Assembly: GCA_028287135.1 (NCBI GenBank)
Contig: JAQBQE010000033.1
Span: forward strand, 62,001 to 126,000
Origin: Myxococcales bacterium
Lineage (GTDB): Bacteria > Myxococcota_A > Polyangia > Haliangiales > Haliangiaceae
DNA: 64,000 bases
Direction: 5' to 3'
Part shown: one piece after another, positions 18,053-25,733 of the stretch
Layout of the letters: each line of letters begins with the position of its first letter
Numbering within the stretch: position 1 is the first letter of the stretch
Made by a program: the position numbers and the translations under genes
Notes under the pieces: model-generated
The model's database searches: none
Seen by the model: the letters and a program-made list of their open reading frames with translations, nothing else
What the model was told of the DNA's origin: nothing

Positions 18053-19116
18053 GCAGCGAACGGCTCGTCCGCCAGGCGCTGATCGAGAGCGCGCGCGTCC
18101 ACGCTGCGCTCGACCCCGCCGCGATCGCCCACGCCGCCGAGCTGATGCGCGATGCCGTGCTCGCCGGCAAGAAGGTCCTGCTGTGCGGCAACGGTGGCAG
18201 CGCCGCCGATGCGCAGCACATCGCGGCCGAGCTCGTCGGCCGGTTCGTCGTCGAGCGGCGGCCCCTCCCCGCGATCGCGCTGACCACCGACACCTCCGCG
18301 CTGACCGCCATCGCGAACGACTACGGCTACGAGCACGTGTTCTCGCGCCAGGTCGATGCGCTCGGCGCCCCTGGCGACGTGCTGATCGCGATCACCACGA
18401 GCGGCACGTCGAAGAACGTCGTCGCCGCCGTCGAGGTCGCGCGTGCCCGCGGCATGAAGGTGATCGGGCTGACCGGTGCCAAGGGCGCTGCGTTCGTCGC
18501 CTCGTGCGATGGCGGCGTCGCGGTTCCCGCCACCGTCACGGCGCGGATCCAGGAGTGCCACATCATCATCGGCCACCTCCTGTGCGAGGTCCTCGACGAG
18601 ACGTTCGCGCCGTCGCCGACGATCGTCGTCGGTAACGGCCACGCGCCCGCCAAGGAGATGTCGCTCGACCAGCTCGTGGTCTGGCGCGACGCCCAGCGCG
18701 CACGCAAGCGCTCGGTCGTGTGGACCAACGGCGTGTTCGACGTGTTCCACGCCGGCCACCTCGCGTCGCTGCGCGCCGCCCGCGCGTTCGGTGATGTCTT
18801 GATCGTCGGCGTCAACGGCGATGCCTCCGTCCGCGCCAACAAGGGACCGGAGCGCCCGATCTTCCCGTGCACCGAGCGCGTCGAGCTGCTCGCGGCGCTC
18901 GAGATCGTCGATGCGATCCTCGTGTTCGACGACGCGACGCCGGAGAAGGTGCTCGCGACGCTGAAGCCCGACGTTCACGTCAAGGGCGCGGACTACGCGA
19001 ACAAGCCGATCCCCGAGCGCTCGATCGTCGAGGCGTACGGTGGTCGGGTCGAGCTCGTGCCGCTCGTGGCAGGTCGCTCGTCGACCGACACGCTCGCGCG
19101 CATGAAGCGCTCGTGA
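18049..19116 (+). CDS. Sedoheptulose-7-phosphate isomerase fused to heptose-1-phosphate adenylyltransferase
   Basis: 355 codons from the GTG at 18049. Residues 1-190 are GmhA (SIS fold): CGNGGSAADAQH at 46-57 and the expected metal ligands His57, Glu61, Gln168 and His176. After a short linker, residues 205-355 are the HldE C-terminal domain: TNGVFDVFHAGHLASL at 226-241 (nucleotidyltransferase HxGH), then VNGDASVR and VKGADYANKPIPE. The protein would catalyse the first and last steps of ADP-D-glycero-beta-D-manno-heptose synthesis. Usually GmhA is separate and the adenylyltransferase is fused to the kinase; here the kinase is separate at 30889. Confidence 0.9.
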   Translation: MSSERLVRQALIESARVHAALDPAAIAHAAELMRDAVLAGKKVLLCGNGGSAADAQHIAAELVGRFVVERRPLPAIALTTDTSALTAIANDYGYEHVFSRQVDALGAPGDVLIAITTSGTSKNVVAAVEVARARGMKVIGLTGAKGAAFVASCDGGVAVPATVTARIQECHIIIGHLLCEVLDETFAPSPTIVVGNGHAPAKEMSLDQLVVWRDAQRARKRSVVWTNGVFDVFHAGHLASLRAARAFGDVLIVGVNGDASVRANKGPERPIFPCTERVELLAALEIVDAILVFDDATPEKVLATLKPDVHVKGADYANKPIPERSIVEAYGGRVELVPLVAGRSSTDTLARMKRS

Positions 19117-19628
19117 CCCGCGCGCTGTTCCTCGATCGCGACGGCACGCTGATCGTCGACGTCGGCTATCCGCGCGACCCCGCACTCGTCGAGCCCCTGC
19201 CCGGTGCTATCGAGGCGCTGCGCGAGCTCCAGACCTCGTACCGGCTCGTGATCATCTCGAACCAGTCGGGCATCGCGCGCGGCACGATCACCGAGGCCGA
19301 GGCGAAGGCGGTCCACAATCGGGTGATCGCCATGTTCGCGGCCGGCGGCGTCACGTTCGCCGGCAGCTACTACTGCCCGCACGCGCCCGATGCCGGCTGC
19401 CGCTGCCGAAAGCCCGCGCCCGGCATGCTGCTCGATGCGGCCGTCGAGCTCGGCCTCGATCTCGCGCTGTCGATCATGATCGGCGACAAGCCGTCAGACG
19501 TCGAGGCGGGTCGCGCCGCGGGCTGTGGTGGTGTCATCCGCTTCGGGCCCGATGTCGACGGGAACGATGGAACGCAGCGCTGCGATGACTGGCAGGGGGT
19601 TCTCGGTCTCGTACGCGCTGGAGGATAA
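19113..19628 (+). CDS. gmhB: D-glycero-D-manno-heptose-1,7-bisphosphate phosphatase (intact copy)
   Basis: 171 codons from the GTG at 19113, overlapping the preceding stop (GTGA). HAD phosphatase motif I is FLDRDGTL at the N-terminus. SNQSGIARG follows near residue 46 and the zinc site CPHAPDAGCRC near 88; KPAPGML and GDKPSDVEAGRAAG supply motifs III and IV. These fit GmhB, which removes the 7-phosphate (or 1-phosphate) of heptose bisphosphate before adenylylation. The C-terminus (GVLGLVRAGG) differs from that of the two broken copies downstream (GELLSALR), so those are older paralogues rather than recent duplicates of this one. Confidence 0.9.
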   Translation: MTRALFLDRDGTLIVDVGYPRDPALVEPLPGAIEALRELQTSYRLVIISNQSGIARGTITEAEAKAVHNRVIAMFAAGGVTFAGSYYCPHAPDAGCRCRKPAPGMLLDAAVELGLDLALSIMIGDKPSDVEAGRAAGCGGVIRFGPDVDGNDGTQRCDDWQGVLGLVRAGG

Positions 19629-19631
19629 CGC

Positions 19632-19715
19632 TCACTGCGCTTCGCTGGCGAGTGCGAGTAAGTACTGGCCGTACAGGCGGGTTCCCGCGTTGCCGGCAAG
19701 CATGATCCCTTTCAC
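19632..19715 (-). pseudogene. rfbA: rfbA deletion scar: first and last codons joined in 27 codons
   Basis: From the GTG at 19715 the minus strand reads VKGIMLAGNAGTRLY directly joined to [12 protein letters not shown] and a TGA at 19632. The first part is the N-terminus and the second the exact C-terminus of RfbA as found intact at 52885-53757 ([14 protein letters not shown] ... [13 protein letters not shown]). About 260 internal codons are missing. The join falls at the Tyr codon common to both flanks, suggesting deletion at short homology. It cannot be functional. It shows that a dTDP-sugar gene once stood next to gmhB. Confidence 0.85.
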
Positions 19716-19809
19716 TTCAGGTCCCAGCGCTCGCGCGCTCGTCGCGACCACTGGTCGGCAGCAGCCTAGTCCGAGCGGGCACCGAAGTCCCCATCGACGA
19801 ACATCGGTG

Positions 19810-21489
19810 CTAGTCGAACTGGTCGGCACCCAGAAGGGTCAAGCTGGTCGCTGCATTTCCGGGGTTCGCATACCAAGCGACGCTACCGTCAGCGAGCATA
19901 ACCCAGATTGCTACATCACCCGTGCTCGTATTTCGGAAAATCAGATCGGCGATGTCATCACCGGTAACGTCACGTGAGCCACCGAATGCCCACGTAGAGG
20001 TCGGGCCAGTGTAATTCTTAAAAGCAGAAACAATATTCCCAGCCGTCATCCACCAGATCGCGGTATTTCCAGACACGGTATTACGCCAAACAATGTCGCT
20101 CTTTCGATCACCGTTGAAGTCACCAGTTCCTTTGAATTCCCAGTCCGCAGACACGGTAGTCGCGATGAACGCACTTGTTGGATTCAAGACACCCTGCGAC
20201 ATCCACAGCTGAAGGGTCGTCCCGTTTCGCCAGAGGATGTCGGTCCGGAGATCCCCATCGAAATCGCCTGTTCCCTGGAACGTGTAGCCGCTGGGTACAG
20301 AGGCGAACGAAGTGGCCGATCGCACTGTAGCGGTACGATTCATGAACCATACCACAACTTGATTGTTAATCGGACTACGCCAGATAATGTCTGAAATACC
20401 GTCTGCGTCGAGATCGCCAATTCCAAGGAATGCATAGCCTGTCGACCCTGGATCCACATAGCTGGTGACAGCTCCGTTGCTCATGAGCCAGACAGACACA
20501 GTGTTCGTGCTTGGCGTTCGCCAAACAGTGTCAGCAATCCGGTCGCCGTTAAAATCACCTGTCCCAAGGAATGAGACGGATGCGCCCACCGCCGGTGGAT
20601 TCGCGTACCAAGCGACTCCACCGGTGGGTAGCATCATCCAGATCGCCAGAAACGTTCCGGATCTCCAGAGCAAGTCCGCTCCCCCGTGTGTCCAGTTCCC
20701 GTACAGACTGGCTGCGCCCCATCGATCGCGCTCCGACCACCAGAAGAAATCGTCTCCACAGTCTGAATGCCGCCCCATGAGGGAGTTCTGATCGTGCGAA
20801 GTTAACGCCCTCCAATCAAGGTCGTCTTCTCCGTCGTAGTAGCAAGTATCTCCGGGCTGCACGGACTCGTGGCGGAATCCAAGAATGTGGCCGAATTCGT
20901 GCCCCATCACCGCAACGAGATCTCTAGGGCTGTTTCCAGTGACGGTCGGCTCCTTGACAAGGATCTCCCGCTGTGACCGTGGCCAATCAGGGAAGAAGGC
21001 TGATGCCGCAAACACATATTCCGGGCCAACAACTTTTCGGACATTGAAGACGACATTTAGGTTGGACGAGTTGCAGCCAGCTCCGTCCTGCGAGGGAACG
21101 TGGGTGAACTTCACCTTCGCCCGCCTGTTCCATTCGGCGTCTGCCCCCTTGAGCGCATTCAGAATCCACTGCGTGTGGACTCCGAAGCTCGTATCGACAC
21201 AATATGTCAAATTCTCCTTGGTGTAGTCATCCCATTTGACATCGTACCCGCGATTCAGAACTGTAAGGGCGCCTGGCAGGGCCCCTGCCCAATACTCGTA
21301 CAGTTCCTCTTCAGATCTCACACGAATGTCGCCCTCGACGACATACATCCCCTCTACTGCTGGAGTTGACTCCTTGAACTCCTGGAACGTTCCAAGCGGA
21401 TTATCCCCCGTGGATGCTATGTGCGGGGAAACCTCCTCGATTGCACACCCGGCACTACCGATCGCGACTAACATCAATACCGTCTTCAT
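19810..21489 (-). CDS. Secreted lipoprotein: metzincin-like zinc protease with six C-terminal repeats
   Basis: 559 codons from the ATG at 21489, with GGAG just upstream. The lipobox places Cys at 15 (IGSAGC). The zinc site HEFGHILGFRHE covers 197-208 (His197, Glu198, His201, His207), and a later Met238 in SLMGRHS may be the met-turn, as in matrixin/astacin-type metzincins. From residue 271 on there are six repeats of about 48 residues with the core DxxWRN...VxxWxM...GTGDFNGD, an FG-GAP/VCBS-like propeller. It probably acts outside the cell or on its surface as a protease. Base composition is clearly lower in GC than the flanking glycan genes, suggesting transfer. Confidence 0.85.
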   Translation of the reverse strand: MKTVLMLVAIGSAGCAIEEVSPHIASTGDNPLGTFQEFKESTPAVEGMYVVEGDIRVRSEEELYEYWAGALPGALTVLNRGYDVKWDDYTKENLTYCVDTSFGVHTQWILNALKGADAEWNRRAKVKFTHVPSQDGAGCNSSNLNVVFNVRKVVGPEYVFAASAFFPDWPRSQREILVKEPTVTGNSPRDLVAVMGHEFGHILGFRHESVQPGDTCYYDGEDDLDWRALTSHDQNSLMGRHSDCGDDFFWWSERDRWGAASLYGNWTHGGADLLWRSGTFLAIWMMLPTGGVAWYANPPAVGASVSFLGTGDFNGDRIADTVWRTPSTNTVSVWLMSNGAVTSYVDPGSTGYAFLGIGDLDADGISDIIWRSPINNQVVVWFMNRTATVRSATSFASVPSGYTFQGTGDFDGDLRTDILWRNGTTLQLWMSQGVLNPTSAFIATTVSADWEFKGTGDFNGDRKSDIVWRNTVSGNTAIWWMTAGNIVSAFKNYTGPTSTWAFGGSRDVTGDDIADLIFRNTSTGDVAIWVMLADGSVAWYANPGNAATSLTLLGADQFD

Positions 21490-21599
21490 GAGACTCCAGT
21501 GCGTTTAGTGAGAATTGATTTTCGTATTGGCATCCCTCTCACGGGGATCGCCGAATTCAAACCTTCGCACGAGTGCCATGTTCCAAGAACCGCGGGAGC

Positions 21600-21616
21600 T
21601 GGTGCAAAGCGCGCCA
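21600..21616 (-). promoter_or_regulatory. 17-bp near-palindrome upstream of the metalloprotease gene
   Basis: The minus strand reads TGGCGCGCTTTGCACCA, matching TGGMGC-NNTTT-GCRCCA found at three other sites near 23236, 23273 and 25623. It ends 110 bp before the protease start codon. A shared operator or promoter element is inferred from repetition, symmetry and placement. Confidence 0.35.
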
Positions 21617-21680
21617 CGATCAGCTGCCGACGCAAGCGTGTCCTGCGCGCCGTGACGCTGGTCATTTGATCGCGCGAGGC

Positions 21681-22082
21681 GAGCTGCAGACCTCGTACAA
21701 GCTCGTGATCATCTCGAACCAGTCGGGCATCGCGCGCGGGAAGATCACGGAGGCCGAAGCGGAGGCCGTCCATGCGCGCGTGATCGAGCTGTTCGCCGCG
21801 AGCGGCGTCACGTTCGCCGGCAGCTACTACTGCCCCCACGCACCGGACGCCGGCTGCCGTTGCCGCAAGCCTGCGCCCGGCATGCTGCTCGACGCTGCCG
21901 CCGAGCTCGGCCTCGATCTCGCGACCTCGGTGATGGTCGGCGACAAGGTCTCGGATCTCGAGGCGGGCCGCGCCGCGGGCTGCGGACGCGTGATCCGGTT
22001 CGGGCCCGATGTCGACGAGGACGGCGCGCACCGATTCGATGACTGGGGCGAGTTGCTCTCAGCTCTTCGCCGCGACGCGTAG
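21681..22082 (+). pseudogene. gmhB: gmhB second copy, lacks N-terminal catalytic part
   Basis: From 21681 the reading frame matches the intact GmhB from about residue 38 to the end (ELQTSYKLVIISNQSGIARG, zinc site CPHAPDAGCRC, GDKVSDLEAGRAAG). The motif I segment with the nucleophilic Asp is missing. The sequence just upstream (21651-21680) has only faint similarity to the gene start and carries a TGA. Without motif I it cannot be a phosphatase. It ends in GELLSALRRDA, like the third copy. It lies directly behind the metalloprotease promoter region. Confidence 0.85.
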
Positions 22083-22173
22083 CGCCGGGCCCGAACTCAC
22101 CGCACGCATGCCGCGTGTCTGCGCAAGAACCGTACGTTGACGATCGACATCGACCGCCCGCATGGTTGCCGCA

Positions 22174-22605
22174 ATGCGATGGATGTTTGCGGCTTGCTTG
22201 CTCGTCGGATGTGGCGAGAATGAACCGGCGAAGCCTGAGGCCTGCGAGCTGGACGACGGGCGTGTGTTCAAGCCCGGCGACAACTTCCCCGCTGGAGACG
22301 AGTGCAACGGCTGCTACTGCTTCACGGATCAGATCACGCCAGGGTACTGGGGGTGCACCGGGATTCTGTGCCATGAGCCCAGACCAGTGGCCTGTGGTCC
22401 CGTTCAAGGAACGGAGTGCAACCTCGGCCCGATCTGCGGCGATGGATGCTGTGGTCAAGGCGAACGGTGTGTCGGCGGAACCTGCAAGTGCGGAGACAAC
22501 GCCGCCTGCGATCCCGGCAGCGTCTGCGGTTCGGCAGATCCTCTCGTCGACGTGGAAGGCTGCGGCAGCGTGTGTTGTCCGCCCGGCGCGGGTTGCGCGT
22601 CGTGA
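22174..22605 (+). CDS. Small cysteine-rich lipoprotein
   Basis: 143 codons from the ATG at 22174, which gives a clean lipoprotein signal (FAACLLVGC, Cys13). An ATG at 22162 adds four residues. The mature part has over twenty cysteines: a first module CELDDGRVFKPGD...CNGCYC resembling von Willebrand C or pacifastin-like folds, then CGDGCCGQGERCVGGTCKCG and a final GSVCCPPGAGC. Such disulfide-rich surface proteins are frequent in myxobacteria; no enzymatic role is visible. It sits between the two decayed gmhB copies. Confidence 0.7.
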   Translation: MRWMFAACLLVGCGENEPAKPEACELDDGRVFKPGDNFPAGDECNGCYCFTDQITPGYWGCTGILCHEPRPVACGPVQGTECNLGPICGDGCCGQGERCVGGTCKCGDNAACDPGSVCGSADPLVDVEGCGSVCCPPGAGCAS

Positions 22606-22674
22606 CGCTCTCGCGCTCTGTCGATGCGGACTGTGCGCTTCGCGTCCGTACGCCCATCGGTAAAGCAGCTCCTA

Positions 22675-23079
22675 CAGCCTCGTGATCATCTCGAACCGGT
22701 CGGGCATCGACGGCAAGGTCACCGAGGCCGAGTCCCAGGCCGTCCACGCGTGCGCGGTGGAGCAGTGTGCGTGAGACTGCGTCACGTTCGCTGGCAACTA
22801 TTACTGCCCGCACGTAGCGAATGCCGGCTGCCGCGCCTCAAGCCCGCCCCCGGCATGCTGCTCGATGCCGCAGCCGAGCTTGACCTCGATCTCGCGAGCT
22901 CGGTAATGGTCGGCAAGGGCTCGGATCTCGAGGCCGCCCGCGCTGCGGGCTGCGCGCGCGTGATCCGGTTCGGCCCCGATGTCGACGATGACGGCGCACA
23001 GCGGTTCGATGAGTGGGGCGAGTTGCTGTCTGCTCTCCGCGTTGTGCCTTTAGCGACGGCAATGCCGCCGCCGCTTTGA
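22675..23079 (+). pseudogene. gmhB: gmhB third copy, stop codon and frameshift
   Basis: The DNA matches the other gmhB copies from SLVIISNRSGI through YYCPH to RVIRFGPDVDDDG and GELLSALR. It carries an in-frame TGA at about 22772 and a frameshift at about 22837, after the zinc-site region, which also destroys the last zinc Cys. Motif I is absent. It ends like the second copy, so copies two and three come from one earlier paralogue. Homology ends near 23040; the open frame continues to 23079. Confidence 0.85.
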
Positions 23080-23235
23080 TCTGATACGGCACAACTAATC
23101 GACGGGCGATGCACGGAGTATGGCTTCTCAATGCTGGAAGCAGCGTGCAGCGCTCCAAGCCCAGGAGAACGCAACCGAACCGTGGGCAGGGACTCGACAC
23201 CGGTGAATCCAATGGCGACGGTCAAGAGTGAGTTG

Positions 23236-23252
23236 TGGAGCGTTTTGCGCCA
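23236..23252 (+). promoter_or_regulatory. 17-bp near-palindrome, first upstream of trypsin-like gene
   Basis: TGGAGCGTTTTGCGCCA, matching TGGMGC-N5-GCRCCA. It lies 140 bp before the start of the trypsin-like gene and 20 bp before a second copy, so the pair could bind a regulator side by side. The function is inferred. Confidence 0.35.
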
Positions 23253-23272
23253 TTCCAGTACTAGCTTCCCAA

Positions 23273-23289
23273 TGGAGCAATTTGCGCCA
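23273..23289 (+). promoter_or_regulatory. 17-bp near-palindrome, second upstream of trypsin-like gene
   Basis: TGGAGCAATTTGCGCCA, 103 bp before the ATG at 23393. This distance is similar to that seen before the metalloprotease (110 bp) and the beta-helix gene (94 bp). Apart from these sites, 23080-23392 holds no supported gene. Confidence 0.37.
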
Positions 23290-23392
23290 CGGTGCGCGCA
23301 GCGACATAGACCGTTCGACGATGACCAAGGTGAGCGAGACATGTATACGCAACCTGTCCCCACAAGCAACGCGGGATAAAAGGACGTAGCAG

Positions 23393-25078
23393 ATGGAACT
23401 CATGTCTCGGTTTAGCGGCAAGCTTCGATTCCGCATCATTGCAGCGGCGGTCGCCACAGTTTCTCTCGGCGCCTGTGTGGAGGAGATTGATTCGCCGACT
23501 TACAGCTCGACATCGACCGGACTCGTCAACGGCACTGTCGAGAGCGACGCCAATTTTCCATGGGTAGTTAACCTAGCCATCCCGGCAGGTAGTTGCAGAG
23601 GAGTCCTCATTGCGCCCACGTGGGTTTTAACAGCCGCTCACTGCGTCAGCCACCAGTCTGGTGTAGTAACAATTTATTACAGCAGAACCAATCCCAATAC
23701 GGGAATCACAACGAATGGCAGCCAGATAACTTATCCAGGCTCGGCGACCAGACATCCCCAATGGAATCCTGCTGACCCGACATCAGGTTACGACATCGCA
23801 TTGGTGAGGCTCCCGAACGCCTTCGCTCCAGACCCACTTTTGCAGACTGCGTTCCTTCCGATATCCTGGGCCGCTGTCGGCCAGCAAGGCACGATAGTCA
23901 CGAGTGGAGACGGAAGCGGTACAGCCCGCGTGTGGCGAGGAAATGTGGTTTCTAGTGGTTGCATACCGTATTCGAATGAATTTTGCGTCCAATCGGCGAC
24001 CGCATCAGCCTGTACGGGTGACAGCGGAGGTGGGTTCGTTACCTCATCAGGCGGGGTGCATTTTGTGGTTGGCATTAATGCTAACGCAACTGATACGTCG
24101 TGTTCTGTATCAAACTCACCACATACAGCGACCGGAGTATATCCGTACGCAGGGTGGATTCAGGGGATCACCGGGACGCTTCCTGTTCCACCTAGATCGG
24201 CATCTGATTTGGTCTGGCGCAATACTGACGGCACCGTAACCTTTTGGTTTATGAACAGCGCGGCGTTCAACTCGGTCCAGGCCAGCGTCGCACCAGGGAA
24301 TGACTGGCAAATCAATGGAACTGGCGACTTCAACCATGACGGATACGGAGATCTGCTCTGGCGCAACACCACTGCTGGTACAGTGAAGGTATGGCTAATG
24401 AACACAGCAGTAATCATGACGCAACCTCAATCTGCTGTCGTGCCAGGACTTGATTGGCAGATTTCCGGAACTGGAGATTTTAACGGCGATGGAAATACAG
24501 ATCTCCTATGGCGGAACAACAACGGCGTTGTGAACCTTTGGTTCATGGTGGGAGGGGCACTGTCTTCCCAGCAGCAGCCGTCGGTGGTCCCTGGGTCGAC
24601 GTGGCAAATCAAAGGAACAGGCGATTTCAATGCCGATGGGAAAGCCGATATTCTCTGGCGCCATGCGGACGGCACGATCAAGATCTGGTTGATGAACGGT
24701 GGCTCGATAGTCTCCGAGGTGCAGTCCTCCACCGTTCCCGGCAGTGATTGGGACGTGAAGGGAACCGGGGACTTCAATGACGATGACACTACTGATATCT
24801 TGTGGCGGAATACCAACGGCACGGTGAAAATTTGGACGATGAGCGCTGGATTGCCGAGCACTCAGATCGATGTGAGCCTGAACCCGGGTAATGGATGGCA
24901 AATCCAAGGCGTCGGCGATTTCAACAAGGATGGGCGCGATGATATCGTCTGGCGTTACACCGATGGCTCGGTGAAGATGTGGATGATGAGCGGCGCTATC
25001 ATCCTCTCCCAAGCGCAGCCTTCGCTGAACCCGGGAAACAGCTGGCAGATTAAGGGTACTGGCAGACTCGACTGGTAA
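23393..25078 (+). CDS. Secreted lipoprotein: trypsin-like serine protease with six C-terminal repeats
   Basis: 561 codons from the ATG at 23393, preceded by AAAAGGA at a good distance. The lipobox gives Cys28 (VSLGAC). The S1 protease domain has the full triad: His83 in LTAAHC, Asp134 in GYDIALVRL, Ser211 in CTGDSGGG. From residue 271 six repeats of about 48 residues follow (core DLLWRN..GxVxxWxMN....W.I.GTGDFNxDG), nearly the same module as on the metalloprotease. It probably degrades protein outside the cell, the repeats forming a propeller for binding or display. GC is lower than in flanking genes. A GC-rich hairpin follows the stop. Confidence 0.9.
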   Translation: MELMSRFSGKLRFRIIAAAVATVSLGACVEEIDSPTYSSTSTGLVNGTVESDANFPWVVNLAIPAGSCRGVLIAPTWVLTAAHCVSHQSGVVTIYYSRTNPNTGITTNGSQITYPGSATRHPQWNPADPTSGYDIALVRLPNAFAPDPLLQTAFLPISWAAVGQQGTIVTSGDGSGTARVWRGNVVSSGCIPYSNEFCVQSATASACTGDSGGGFVTSSGGVHFVVGINANATDTSCSVSNSPHTATGVYPYAGWIQGITGTLPVPPRSASDLVWRNTDGTVTFWFMNSAAFNSVQASVAPGNDWQINGTGDFNHDGYGDLLWRNTTAGTVKVWLMNTAVIMTQPQSAVVPGLDWQISGTGDFNGDGNTDLLWRNNNGVVNLWFMVGGALSSQQQPSVVPGSTWQIKGTGDFNADGKADILWRHADGTIKIWLMNGGSIVSEVQSSTVPGSDWDVKGTGDFNDDDTTDILWRNTNGTVKIWTMSAGLPSTQIDVSLNPGNGWQIQGVGDFNKDGRDDIVWRYTDGSVKMWMMSGAIILSQAQPSLNPGNSWQIKGTGRLDW

Positions 25079-25088
25079 CTGTCCTTTC

Positions 25089-25115
25089 CGTGGGCCCCCC
25101 CGCTTAGGGCCCGCG
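25089..25115 (+). terminator. GC-rich hairpin after the trypsin-like gene
   Basis: CGTGGGCCC at 25089-25097 pairs with GGGCCCGCG at 25107-25115 (one G-T pair) across a 9-base loop, starting 10 bp after the stop codon. There is no T-tract, so intrinsic termination is plausible but not certain. Confidence 0.45.
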
Positions 25116-25622
25116 TATGACCAAGTCGGCCGGTCAAAGCACGTCGTTGTGCGGCGGACCGCGTAATTCCCCATGCTGGAACTCCTCTCGCTCAACCTTT
25201 GACGCGCGAGCACTTGGCTTACACGTTCCTGCGGATCGGGAACTTTCGACGATCGAGCCGGTTGCCTAACGACGAGACTGCCTCGACAGAGGGTGTTCGA
25301 TGTGTTGACCACGGTGTCGAACGAATGCTGTGGCCGGACGCGCAGCTCATCGTGAGCCGTCGCTGCTCGATCTTGTTCCACTTGCTCGTACCCGACAGGA
25401 GGTGGCTGACCTATTGCGAGGTCGAATGCGTCGGCGAGCTGTTGAAGGTGCGCCTTTGCAAACGCCGCGATCCGTGGGCGACCGAGCGCATCAGTGGCGT
25501 AACCACCACCAGCAGCACAGGTCGCGAGACGCCGGAGAACAAGGTGCTGATTGTGTCGCGAGATGTCGACAATGATTGCGACCCAATCGCCGTGATGTGA
25601 ACCAGCCCACGCCGAACATCGC
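25116..25622. other. Intergenic stretch without a supported gene
   Basis: Open frames exist on both strands here, the longest plus-strand one at 25199-25600, but none has a convincing start site, recognisable motif or normal composition. The end, 25594-25612, holds a GATGTGAACCAGCCCACGC word repeated at 28230-28248 on the other side of the beta-helix gene. Probably decayed DNA. Confidence 0.4.
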
Positions 25623-25639
25623 TGGAGCACTTTGCGCCA
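25623..25639 (+). promoter_or_regulatory. 17-bp near-palindrome upstream of the beta-helix gene
   Basis: TGGAGCACTTTGCGCCA, 94 bp before the ATG at 25734. A TACTAT at 25684-25689 could be a -10 box downstream of it. It is the fourth member of the motif set in the island. Confidence 0.37.
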
Positions 25640-25733
25640 GCGACACACGTGCCTCACCAGCTCGCGATCGCGTCGAAGTCAAATACTATGCGGCTCTGTC
25701 GCAACGTCTGCCGCAGACCAAGAGAAAGGTCGT

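Noticed and set aside
21573-21680. The ATG at 21573 as a real start for the second gmhB copy
   Set aside because: The 36 codons it adds have no similarity to GmhB and do not restore the catalytic Asp motif, so the copy is treated as broken.
24180-25070. Regular DNA repeats as a CRISPR array
   Set aside because: They are in-frame protein repeats of about 145 bp inside a coding gene, not short identical repeats with spacers.
25199-25600. Open frame of 133 codons in the gap before the beta-helix gene
   Set aside because: No motif, no ribosome site, and a competing open frame on the other strand; probably non-coding or decayed DNA.
23236-25639. The TGGAGC...TTTGC sites as sigma-54 promoters
   Set aside because: A sigma-54 promoter needs ten bases between GG and GC; here there are eight, and the sites are instead symmetric.
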